A stretch of 64,000 bases of DNA. It comes from Demequina litorisediminis. Its GTDB lineage: Bacteria; Actinomycetota; Actinomycetes; Actinomycetales; Demequinaceae. The stretch's first letter is position 1; each line of letters starts with the position of its first letter. Below are positions 1-8,537 of this stretch, piece by piece. Under the pieces are notes generated by a model. The model had not been told where the DNA came from and made no database searches. It saw nothing but the letters and a program-made list of their open reading frames with translations. Made by a program: the position numbers and the translations under genes. The stretch spans positions 2,170,001 through 2,234,000 of the forward strand of contig NZ_BSUN01000001.1 in assembly GCF_030161615.1 (NCBI RefSeq). The letters are read 5' to 3'.

Positions 1-263
1 TGGTCCGAGTACGTGGTGGGTCCGCCCCAGTACTGCTCGAGGAACGCCGTGAGACGCCACTCGGCGCCCTCCATGTCGTGGCTCGGGTACATGGGGCCGA
101 GGATCGGGTCGCTCGCGACCCCCTGGTAGAAGCGGTGGACGATGCGCGCGAAGGTGTCGTGGCCGCCGATCGCCTCGAAGAAGGACTGGCCCTCGTCCTG
201 GGTAGGGCCGGAGCCCACGTTCATGCCGGGCTGGGTCACGTCAGTCGGACTCTCCGTCTCCAT
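1..263 (-). CDS. glbO: Group II truncated haemoglobin (GlbO-like), 3' end outside window
   Basis: Small haem protein that binds O2 and is usually linked to respiration or peroxide chemistry in actinobacteria. The first 87 codons are visible and run off the left edge. After a short variable N-terminus comes FFEAIGG, then a helix ending in FYQGVASD, the segment [14 protein letters not shown], and [13 protein letters not shown], which is the diagnostic trHbO stretch. The proximal-histidine region lies outside the window. I chose the ATG at 263 because GGGAG sits 7 nt upstream; the next ATG (223) has no ribosome binding site. It overlaps the 3' end of the MscS gene by 23 bp, so the two are probably co-transcribed. 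The family call is firm; the physiological role is inferred. Confidence 0.85.
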   Translation of the reverse strand, partial: METESPTDVTQPGMNVGSGPTQDEGQSFFEAIGGHDTFARIVHRFYQGVASDPILGPMYPSHDMEGAEWRLTAFLEQYWGGPTTYSD

Positions 264-1390
264 CAAGGTCTCCCGAGTCGGGAGGAAGGGGCTTGCCATC
301 GGCGTCCTTGGGCTGTTCGTCGCCGTGGCGACGCGGCGAGTCCGGGGCGATGAGGCTCGTCCGTGTCCCGTGCGTGGCTATCCACCACCATCGCATCTCC
401 AGGCACCGCGAGTCGAATCCCGCGTTCCGCAAAGATGCGTCGCATCTCGCGACGCACCTCGCGCTGCACGTCCCACTGCATCGCCGGGTTGACCTGGCAC
501 ATGAGGCGCAGCATGACGGCGTTGTACTCGAGCGATTCGATGCCCGCGACTTCGGCGTCGCCGAGGAGTGCGGAGGCCACGGACTCGGACTCCTGCGCGG
601 CGGCGGTGACGGCATCGATCATGGCGCCCTTGGCCGCCTCGACATCGGTGTCGTAGGCGAACCGCACCTCGATCATCACGCGGCTCCACAGGCGCGTCAT
701 GTTGCCCACCCTGGTGATCTCACCGTTCGGGATGTACCAGACGGTGCCGTCGAGCGCGCGCAGTCGGGTGCAGCGCAGGCCCACCTCCTCCACGGAACCG
801 GAGGCCTCGCCGAGGTCCACCACGTCGCCCACGCCGTACTGGTCCTCGATGAGCATGAAGACGCCTGCCAGGACGTCCTTGACGAGCGACTGGGCGCCAA
901 AGCCGAGGGCGACACCGAGGATTCCGGCCGAGGCAAGCATCGGCCCCACCGGGACTCCCAGCACGTTCAACACCGTCATGAGAAGGAGGATGACGATGAG
1001 AATGGCGAGCGCCGAGTCGAGGACGCGTTTGATGGTGTGCGCGCGCTGACGGCGGCGCTCCGCCTCCAGGCGCGCCTCCGTCTCATCGGTCTCGGGGACC
1101 CGGATGCGTGCCTTACGCAGCGCCGCCAGCGTCTTCGGGTCCGCAATCTGGGCACCTCGCTCGATGGACGCAGCGAACGCCTTGATGAGGAAGTGGCCGA
1201 TGAGCCACACCACCAACGCGACCACGCCGGCGGCAAGGAGGCCCGATGCGCGTGCCTCCACGCCCTCGAACCACTCGGCGACCTGGTCGGGGTCGACATC
1301 GAAAGTTTCGGCCGTGGGCTCGACGGTGGGTTCCGGTGACGTGGACGCGAAGATGAGGTTCAAAACAGTCACGCCTCCCAGCGTAACCAC
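241..1390 (-). CDS. mscS: MscS-family mechanosensitive ion channel
   Basis: Tension-gated membrane channel that releases solutes during osmotic downshock. The corrected length is about 382 residues. It has an N-terminal transmembrane helix ([18 protein letters not shown]), a charged linker, a second helix ([14 protein letters not shown]), the glycine/alanine-rich pore helix ([19 protein letters not shown]) and the beta domain with [14 protein letters not shown] one-base insertion at 353-357 (AGCT read as AGGCT in the plus strand) shifts the tail; restored, the protein ends in an acidic tail (DLDGDGESD) at 241. The start is uncertain: GTG 1390 is used, but GTG 1372 or TTG 1363 downstream of GGGAGG are also possible. 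It overlaps the haemoglobin gene. Confidence 0.88.
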
Positions 1391-1456
1391 GTCGTGCCCT
1401 CCCCAAGCGGCACCGGGACCTCAGGCACCGTTGAAAATGGCCCCGAACCTGGCAGG

Positions 1457-3603
1457 ATGGGCGTCGTGGAGACGAACGCTGAGGACGCCGCCCCGAGCGA
1501 GGCGCTTGCCGCGCTCGCGCGCGCCTGCGGCGTGGCGCTGACCTATACCGGCTGGGACGGCACGCCTCGGGCGAGGCTCGACGTCCGCGGTGCGGGCCGC
1601 GCTGACCGCCATGGGGGTCGCCGCAGGCGACGACGACGTGTGCCGCGGATCCCTCGCCGCGCTCGCCGACCTCCCGTGGGTGAGGGTGGTGCCGCCGGTG
1701 ACGGTGGTGCGCGCAGGCCAGTCCGCACAGCCTGCCCGTCCACGTCGCCCATGGCGACCCTGCCGCCGCCACGGTGACCCTCGAGGACGGCTCGGTCCGG
1801 GCGCTGACGCAGGCTCGACGTGCTGGTGGAGCCTCGCCAGGTCGGCGCCAAGGCTCGTCGGCCGCGCGACCTTCGAAATTCCGGGCGACCTGCCGCTCGG
1901 GTGGCACCGCGTGGAGGCCGCGACGACCGGCCTGCGTGCGCGCGGCTACGTGGTCGTGACGCCCGAACGCGCGCCCCTTCCGGCGCGCATCAGGGCGCGT
2001 CGACCCTGGGGACTCGCGGCCCAGTTGTACTCGGTGCGCTCGGAGCGCTCCTGGGGCATCGGCGACTTCGCCGACCTCGCGGACTTGGGGGCGCTCTCCG
2101 CCGCGGCGGGCGCCGACTTCCTCCAGGTCAACCCCCTGCACGCGACGGAGCCGGTGCCGCCCATCGAGCCGTCCCCGTACCTGCCCACGTCCCGGCGATT
2201 CCTCTCGCCGTTGTACATCCGCGTCGAGGACATCCCCGAAGTGGCATACCTTCCGTCGCAGCAGCGCGCCGTGCTCGAGTGGGAGGCGGAGAAGCCTCGC
2301 CGCATGAACGCGTCGACGGACCGCATCGACCGCGACACCGTGTGGCGGCTGAAGTCCGCCGCCCTCGAAAAGATCTACGAGGCCCCACGCCCGGCCGGCC
2401 GGCAGGCGGCCTTCGAGGCGTTCTGCCTGCGCGAGGGCCACGCGCTCGAGGACTTCGCCACGTGGTCATCGATCGCGGAGGCGCACCGGGGCGTGCCGTG
2501 GCCCGACGAGCTCGCATCGCGGCTGCCCGCAGCGGTGGAAGCGTGGCGCGAGGAGCACGCCGACCGCGTGCTCTATCACGCGTGGCTTCAGTGGATCTGC
2601 GACGAGCAGGTGGGCCGTGCGCAGCACGCCGCCACCGCATCCGGCATGGACATCGGCCTGATGACGGACCTCGCGGTGGGAGTGCACCCTCAGGGGGCCG
2701 ATGCCTGGTCGCTGGGTCGGGTCCTCGCCTCGGGCATCGCGGTGGGAGCCCCACCGGACATGTACAACCAGCACGGCCAATCCTGGTCGCAGCCGCCATG
2801 GCAGCCGCGCGCGCTGGAGCAGGCGGCCTACCTGCCGTTCCGAGACGTGGTGCGCGCCGCCGTGCGCCACGCGGGTGCCCTGCGCATCGACCACATCCTC
2901 GGACTGTTCCGGCAATGGTGGGTGCCCGAGGGGCACTCGCCCGCCGACGGCGTGTACGTGCACTTTGACCACGAGGCCCTGATCGGGATCTTGGCCCTGG
3001 AGGCCGAACGCGCCGGGACCATCGTCATCGGTGAGGACCTCGGCACCCTCGAGCCGTGGGTCTCGGACTACCTGAACGCCAGGGGGCTGCTGGGCACGGT
3101 CGTGGCGCTGTTCGAGAAGCAGCACGACGGCTCGCCCACGCCGCCGGAGCACTACCGCGCCGATGCACTCGTGTCCGTGACCGTGCACGACCTGCCGCCG
3201 ACTGCGGCCTACCTCGCTGGCGAGCACATCCCGGTCCGCAAGGAGCCTGGGGCTGATCGACGACGTCGCCGCCGAGACCGCCACGTCCGAGGCGGAGCGT
3301 GCAGCGATGGTCGCCTACCTGCGCGAGCGAGACTGGATGATCGAGGACTGGGAAGAGGAGGACCTCGTGGCCGGGGTCCACCGCCTCGCCATGCACACGC
3401 CGGCTCTGCTGACCGCGGTGGCCCTCACGGACGCGGTCGGTGAACGCCGCTCCCAGAACCACCCCGGCACGCACACGGAGTACCCCAACTGGCAGGTGCC
3501 GCTCGCGGATGCGAACGGCGTGCCAGTGCTGTTGGACGACATGTTCGATCACCCGCGCCTGAACCGGCTGCTCGAGGCGGTGCGCACCGCGCGTCAGTCG
3601 TGA
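1457..3603 (+). CDS. malQ: 4-alpha-glucanotransferase (amylomaltase)
   Basis: Cytoplasmic GH77 enzyme that transfers alpha-1,4-glucan segments between malto-oligosaccharides and releases glucose. The corrected length is about 713 residues, normal for actinobacterial MalQ, which carries an extra N-terminal domain. Visible GH77 landmarks are WGLAAQLYSVRS, SWGIGDFADL, the SPYLPTSRRF loop, LRIDHILGLFRQWWVP with its catalytic-region Asp, IGEDLGT with the acid/base Glu, and HDLPPTAAYL near the end. Five one-base insertions interrupt it, at 1574, 1729, 1811, 1851 and 3244, each an AGCT expanded by one G or C. ATG 1457 follows a purine-rich stretch. The stop overlaps the start of the AraC gene. Confidence 0.93.
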
Positions 3604-4385
3604 TGCGCGCGCTCTCGCACGACGTCCGTCGGCGCGCCACCACCGGGACGGACGCCGTTCCTCCTCATCACCGCATCCGCGGCATGGACGAGCGGCTTGC
3701 GCGAGACACGGTGTGGGAGGAGCACGCCCACGCGTGGGGGAGGCTCGCGTGGAACGAGCACGGGGCCTCGACGGCCACCCTCGGGGTGCGTCGGTTCACC
3801 ATCACTCCGGCCGTGGGGCTGTGGATCCCCGCCGGCGCGCCGCACTCGGCGACCGCACGCGCCGGCACGTGGTTTCGCGCCGCACAGTTCACCGGAACGC
3901 CTGCGACGTTCGGCACACAGCCGGTCGCGGTCGACATCACGCCGCTGCTGCGCCTGCTGCTCGTGCGCCTCGACGAGGATCTCGCACCGTCGTCAAGGGC
4001 CCTCACGGAGGCCCTCATTCTTGATGTTCTGAGTCCGTCGCCGCGCGAGAACGAGGTGCGATTGCCCGGCAGTGGCCTCCTCGAGCCCATTGCCACGGCC
4101 TACGCACGCGCGCCCCACGATGCGCGGACGCTCGCCGACTGGGCGGACCGGCTCGGGGTCAGTACGCGCACGATTACTCGCGCGTTTGAGCGCGAGACCG
4201 GCATGACCTTTGCGCGCTGGGTTGCGGCCGTGCGAGCCGAGCGAGCAATCGCCATGTTGGCGGCAGGGGAGGACACGGAGGACGTGGCGAGCGCCGTCGG
4301 CTATGCGTCGGTCAGCGCCTTTGGGGCAGCCTTCCGCCGCGTGACGGGAGTGACGCCAGGGTCTTACCGGCCCGCGGCTGAGTGA
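3603..4385 (+). CDS. AraC-family transcriptional regulator
   Basis: Cytoplasmic DNA-binding regulator of about 260 residues. The N-terminal half is a cupin-like sensor domain (HAHAWGRLAW, then IPAGAPHSA around residues 75-82). The C-terminal half is the AraC double helix-turn-helix: LADWADRLGVSTRTITRAF followed by the second helix pair ending in VASAVGYASVSAFGAAFRR and the signature GVTPGSYR. ATG 3603 overlaps the malQ stop by one base, so it may be read from the same message. The next gene downstream is the siderophore importer operon, and three TTGCGT repeats precede that operon. Control of iron uptake is therefore an attractive inference, but no sequence feature proves it. Confidence 0.85.
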   Translation: MRALSHDVRRRATTGTDAVPPHHRIRGMDERLARDTVWEEHAHAWGRLAWNEHGASTATLGVRRFTITPAVGLWIPAGAPHSATARAGTWFRAAQFTGTPATFGTQPVAVDITPLLRLLLVRLDEDLAPSSRALTEALILDVLSPSPRENEVRLPGSGLLEPIATAYARAPHDARTLADWADRLGVSTRTITRAFERETGMTFARWVAAVRAERAIAMLAAGEDTEDVASAVGYASVSAFGAAFRRVTGVTPGSYRPAAE

Positions 4386-4430
4386 CACGCCAGGTCCACG
4401 AGGTGCCGGTGGTGTCCGAATCGCGACACA

Positions 4431-4463
4431 TTGCGTCACAATTGCGTGATTGACGCGTTGCGT
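4431..4463 (+). repeat. Three TTGCGT direct repeats upstream of siderophore operon
   Basis: TTGCGT occurs at 4431-4436, 4442-4447 and 4458-4463, the first two preceded by A and spaced 11 bp apart (one helical turn). The third lies between the promoter boxes of the iron operon. Direct repeats one turn apart are a common AraC-family operator layout. Function is inferred from position only. Confidence 0.4.
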
Positions 4464-4479
4464 AAATAGGTCCTAGGGT
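4450..4479 (+). promoter_or_regulatory. Candidate sigma-70-type promoter of siderophore importer operon
   Basis: TTGACG at 4450-4455 and TAGGGT at 4474-4479 are separated by 18 bp and lie about 120 bp before the start of the binding-protein gene. The spacer is AT-rich (GTAAATAGG) in an otherwise very GC-rich region. No transcription start data are available. Confidence 0.5.
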
Positions 4480-4598
4480 CATCGCCTGGGCCACGCATCG
4501 ATCGCGTGGACGAGTGGCGCAGGGCGCCTGCGCCACGGGCACGCCGTGAGTTGCGGACGCGCGCCACAGCCCCCACCCCCACCCGAGGAGAGATACCC

Positions 4599-5638
4599 AT
4601 GGCGAAGACGCGACTTCTGACCGCTGGCGCCACCGTGGCGGCGCTCGCCGCCCTCACCGCATGCTCCGGCGGCGCCGACGAGCCCACCGCATCGGCTTCC
4701 GCGTCGGCGACCACCGCGGCGACGGCGACGGCCAACGCGGACGGATCCGTGACCATCGAGCACGCCTTCGGGACCACCACTATCGAGGGCACTCCCGAAA
4801 ACGTCGCCACCGTGCAGTGGGCGAACCACGAGGTGCCGCTCTCGCTGGGCGTGGTGCCAGTGGGAATGGCGAAGGCGAACTTCGGTGGATCCGACGTCCT
4901 GCCGTGGGTCGATGAGGCGCTGACCGAACTCGGTGGCGAGCCCGTGCTGTTTGACGAGACCGACGGTATCGACTTCGAAGCCGTCGCGAACACCGACCCC
5001 GACGTGATTCTGGCCGCCTACTCCGGCATCAGCCAGGAGGACTACGACACCCTGAGCGCGATTGCGCCCACCGTCGCCTTCCCGACCGAGGCATGGGCGA
5101 CCACCTGGCGCGACATGATCACCTACAACGCGATGGGCATGAACAAGGCTTGCCGAGGGGGAGGCGCTCATCGCCGACCTCGAGGAGCAGATGGCGGATG
5201 CCATGGCCGGATATCCCGAGCTCGAGGGCAAGACCGCCATGTTCATGACGCACGTCGACACGGCCGACCTGTCGACCGTGAACTTCTACACGACCAACGA
5301 TCCCCGCGGTGCATTCTTCGCGGACCTTGGCCTTGGCGTTCCTGCCGCCGTTGAGGAGGTCTCGGCCTCCGGCGAGTTCTCCGGATCGGTCTCGGCCGAG
5401 CAGGCTGGACATGTTCGACGACGTCGACATCATCGTCACCTACGGCGACGACACGCTGCTCGACACGCTTCAGGGCGACCCCCTGATCAACCAGATCCCT
5501 GCGGTCGCCGCAGGCGCCGTCGTCGCGTTGGACGGCACCACGCCGCTCGGCACCGCCGCGAACCCGACCCCGCTGGCCATCCCGTACGTGCTTGACGACT
5601 ACGTCGGTCTGCTCGCGGAGGCAGCGGCGAAGGGCTAA
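4599..5638 (+). CDS. Siderophore/iron ABC transporter substrate-binding lipoprotein
   Basis: Extracytoplasmic binding protein of a ferric-siderophore importer (FecB/FhuD class). The signal peptide ends in a lipobox, LTACSGG, so it should be lipid-anchored; a low-complexity Ala/Ser/Thr linker follows. The periplasmic-binding fold shows VPVGMAKANFGG, the ISQEDYDTLSAIAPTV segment that is typical of iron-siderophore binders, and the C-terminal YVLDDYVGLLAEAA helix. Insertions at 5146 (AAGCTT read as AAGGCTT) and 5402 (CAGCTG read as CAGGCTG) break the frame; corrected length is 345 residues. ATG 4599 has GAGGAGAG just upstream. The stop overlaps the permease start (TAATG), so translation is coupled. 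Confidence 0.9.
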
Positions 5639-6681
5639 TGAGCGCTGTCATCAGCGCACCCGGGTCGAGCGTCGTCGTGAGACGGCGCTCGACCCGCGTC
5701 CGCGCACTGTGGCTCGTCGCCGCGATCGTCGTCCTCGTCGGGCTCGCCTGCCTTTCCGTTGCCGTCGGGTCACGTGCGGTGACGTGGGAAGAGATCGGCC
5801 TCGGTGTGACGGGCCACGTCGACACCATCGGCCAGGCGGCGGTATACAAGCGCGTGCCGCGCACCATTCTGGCGATCGTGGTCGGGGCCGCGCTCGCCGT
5901 CTCCGGAGCCGTCATGCAAGGCGTGACAAGGAACCCGCTCGCCGACCCCGGCATCCTTGGCGTCACCATGGGAGCCTCGCTCGCCGTCGTGACCGGCATC
6001 GCGTGGTTCGGGTTGTTCTCGGTGCAGGGCTACATCTGGACCGCGATCGTGGGCGCCGGCGTCACGGCCGTGGCGGTCTACGCCGTGGGCTCGCTGGGGC
6101 GCGGGGGCGCGACGCCGTTGAAGCTCGCGCTCGCGGGTGCCGCGACCTCCGCCGCCTTGACGTCCCTGATCTCCGCCGTCGTGCTGCCGCGAGGCGACAT
6201 CGTGGAGATCGTCCAGTCCTGGCAGGTGGGCGGCGTCGGCGGCGCCACCTACGAGCCGCTCGCGACCGTGGCGCCCTTCCTCGTCGTCGGGTTCGTCATG
6301 AGTTGGGGCTGTTCCCGGTGGCTCAACTCGATGGCTCTCGGCGATGAGGTCGCTGCCGGTCTCGGCGTCAAGGTCGCGGGAGCGCGCGCGTGCGCCGCGC
6401 TGGGGGCGGTGATTCTCGCCGGTGCGGCCACCGCCGTCGCCGGGCCGATCGCCTTCGTGGGCCTGGTGGTGCCGCACGTGTGCCGGCTCCTCGTCGGCGT
6501 CGACCATCGCTGGCTCATCCCCTTTTCCGCCGTGGTGGGTGCGTGCCTGGTGACGACCGCCGACGTCGTGGGCAGGCTGATCGCTCAACCGGCAGAGATC
6601 CAGGTGGGGATCGTGACGGCCATCGTGGGGGCCCCCGTCTTCATCGCCATCGTGCGTCGGACCAAGGTGCGTGAACTATGA
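5638..6681 (+). CDS. FecCD-family iron-siderophore ABC transporter permease 1
   Basis: Integral membrane subunit of the importer, 347 residues with about nine or ten predicted helices. The BtuC/FecCD signatures are visible: VPRTILAIVVGAALAVSGAVMQ, RNPLADPGILGVTMGAS, LALAGAATSAALTSL, GDEVAAGLGVKV and GPIAFVGLVVPHVCRLLVG, the last being the region that meets the ATPase. It overlaps the binding-protein gene by one base and the second permease by four (ATGA), so the four genes form one operon. The reading frame is intact, even though one AGCT (6122) lies in it. Confidence 0.93.
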   Translation: MSAVISAPGSSVVVRRRSTRVRALWLVAAIVVLVGLACLSVAVGSRAVTWEEIGLGVTGHVDTIGQAAVYKRVPRTILAIVVGAALAVSGAVMQGVTRNPLADPGILGVTMGASLAVVTGIAWFGLFSVQGYIWTAIVGAGVTAVAVYAVGSLGRGGATPLKLALAGAATSAALTSLISAVVLPRGDIVEIVQSWQVGGVGGATYEPLATVAPFLVVGFVMSWGCSRWLNSMALGDEVAAGLGVKVAGARACAALGAVILAGAATAVAGPIAFVGLVVPHVCRLLVGVDHRWLIPFSAVVGACLVTTADVVGRLIAQPAEIQVGIVTAIVGAPVFIAIVRRTKVREL

Positions 6682-7727
6682 GGGCAGCGACGACGACCCC
6701 CGCGCTCGCGGACCTGCTGTCCCGCGCACGGTCGCGCCGCGCGCTCAGGCGCCGCATCGTGATGACCGCGCTCGGTCTCGGCATCGTCGCGGCTTTCCTC
6801 GTGTCTCTCATGGTGGGGCACACCTTCTATGGCCTCGACGATGTCTGGAACGTGATCCTTGGCCATGAGGTTGAGGGGGCCACCTTCACGGTGGGGACGC
6901 TGCGCCTGCCTCGTGCGACCCTCGCGGTGGCGGCGGGCGCCGCGTTCGGCATCGCGGGCGTCACCTTCCAGACCCTTCTGCGCAACCCCCTCGCGAGCCC
7001 GGACATCGTCGGCATCTCGTCCGGAGCCTCCGCAGCAGCCGTGTTCGCGATCGTGGTGCTCGGGCTTTCGGGTGCCGCCGTCTCCGTGATCGCCGTGGTG
7101 GCGGGCCTCGCCGTGGCGCTCCTGGTGTACCTCCTGGCCTATCGGCACGGAGTCGCGGGCACCAGGCTCATCCTGATCGGCATCGGCATCGCCGCGATGC
7201 TGAACGCCGTGGTCTCCTACCTTCTCGAGCGTTCGAGCCAGGGGGAGTACCAGGAAGCCTTGCGGTGGCTTGCGGGATCGCTGAACGGCGCATCGTGGAC
7301 GGCGACGGTTCCGGTCGTGCTCGCCTTGGGTGTTCTCGTACCGGTGTTGATGTCTCACTCGCGTCACCTTGGCCTTATGCAGATGGGCGATGACGTGGCG
7401 GCGGCTCTGGGTGTGCGCGTCGAGGTGGCACGCATCGTGCTGGTCGTGGCGGCGGTCGCCTTGGTCGCGATCGCCACGTCTGCCGCGGGGCCCATCGCAT
7501 TCGTGGCGTTCCTCTCGGGTCCCATCGCGGCTCGCCTCGTCGGCCCGCACGGGTCCCTGCTGGTCCCCTCCGCGCTCACGGGAGCACTGCTCGTCGTCGT
7601 CGCCGATTTTGCGGCGCAGTGGCTGTTCGGCACGCGGTACCCCGTCGGCGTCGTCACGGGAGTCCTCGGCGCCCCGTTCCTGATCTATCTCCTCGTCAGC
7701 ATCAATAGGAAGGGCGGTTCCCTGTGA
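6678..7727 (+). CDS. FecCD-family iron-siderophore ABC transporter permease 2
   Basis: Second membrane subunit, 349 residues, pairing with the preceding permease to form the channel. It has the same landmarks in the same order: LRLPRATLAVAAGAAFGIAGV, RNPLASPDIVGISSGAS, LILIGIGIAAMLNAVVSYL, GDDVAAALGVRV and GPIAFVAFLSGPIAARLVG. ATG 6678 overlaps the stop of permease 1; its own stop (7725-7727) overlaps the GTG of the ATPase. The two permeases are paralogues, as expected for Fec/Fep-type importers. Confidence 0.93.
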   Translation: MRAATTTPALADLLSRARSRRALRRRIVMTALGLGIVAAFLVSLMVGHTFYGLDDVWNVILGHEVEGATFTVGTLRLPRATLAVAAGAAFGIAGVTFQTLLRNPLASPDIVGISSGASAAAVFAIVVLGLSGAAVSVIAVVAGLAVALLVYLLAYRHGVAGTRLILIGIGIAAMLNAVVSYLLERSSQGEYQEALRWLAGSLNGASWTATVPVVLALGVLVPVLMSHSRHLGLMQMGDDVAAALGVRVEVARIVLVVAAVALVAIATSAAGPIAFVAFLSGPIAARLVGPHGSLLVPSALTGALLVVVADFAAQWLFGTRYPVGVVTGVLGAPFLIYLLVSINRKGGSL

Positions 7728-8536
7728 CCGCGTCTCACGACCTCGCCGCACGCGCCCTCGCCGTGGGCTACGGCGAGCGCACCGTCATCGACGACCTCGA
7801 TCTTCAGGTCCCCGGCGGCAAGATGACGGCCATCGTCGGCGCCAATGCCTGCGGCAAGTCGACACTGCTGCGAGCGATGTCGAGGCTGCTCAAGCCGCAA
7901 CGCGGACAGGTGTTGCTCGATGGCAGGGAAGTGCACTCGATGCGCTCCAAGGAACTCGCGCGCACCCTGGGTCTCCTCCCGCAGTCCCCGCTCGCGCCAG
8001 AGGGGATCACCGTGGCGGACCTGGTGGGACGCGGCCGCCATCCTCACCAGAAGTTGATGGCGCGGTGGTCACGCGATGATGACAAGGCGGTGGCCGATGC
8101 GCTCGAGGCCACGGACACGGTCGCGCTCGCCGAGCGACCCATCGACGAGCTCTCGGGAGGTCAGCGTCAGCGGGTCTGGATCGTCATGGCGCTCGCGCAG
8201 GACACCGATGTGCTGCTGCTCGACGAGCCCACCACGTTCCTCGACGTCGCGCACCAAGTCGAGGTGCTCGACCTGTTGACAGATCTCAACCGTGATCGTG
8301 GCACCACCATCGTCATGGTGCTCCATGACCTGAACATGGCGGCGCGCTACGCGCACCACCTGGTGGCCATGGTCGAGGGGAGGATCCACGCGTCGGGGAC
8401 GCCAGCGGACGTCCTCAACGCTCAAACCGTGCGAGCGGTGTTCGGCATGGACGCCGTGATCATCGACGACCCGACCTCGGGGGCGCCTCTCATGCTCCCG
8501 CTCGGACGGCATCACGTCGCCGAGCGGGAGCACTAA
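7724..8536 (+). CDS. Iron-siderophore ABC transporter ATP-binding protein
   Basis: Cytoplasmic ATPase that powers the importer, 270 residues. Walker A is GANACGKST near residue 45 (Ala-Cys where most family members have Gly-Cys or Ser-Gly), the Q-loop is LLPQSP, the ABC signature is LSGGQRQRVWI and Walker B is VLLLDEPTTFLD, followed by the switch histidine in MVLHDLNMAARYA. The C-terminal tail (VFGMDAVIIDDP) is typical of FecE/FepC. GTG 7724 overlaps the permease stop. The gene ends one base before the stop of the convergent aminopeptidase gene, with no terminator visible between them. Confidence 0.93.
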   Translation: MTASHDLAARALAVGYGERTVIDDLDLQVPGGKMTAIVGANACGKSTLLRAMSRLLKPQRGQVLLDGREVHSMRSKELARTLGLLPQSPLAPEGITVADLVGRGRHPHQKLMARWSRDDDKAVADALEATDTVALAERPIDELSGGQRQRVWIVMALAQDTDVLLLDEPTTFLDVAHQVEVLDLLTDLNRDRGTTIVMVLHDLNMAARYAHHLVAMVEGRIHASGTPADVLNAQTVRAVFGMDAVIIDDPTSGAPLMLPLGRHHVAEREH

Positions 8537-8537
8537 G

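Noticed and set aside
293..1339. Long plus-strand open frames opposite mscS and similar frames opposite cysK, eis and pepN
   Set aside because: They are antisense shadows produced by high G+C third positions; they lack ribosome binding sites and family resemblance.
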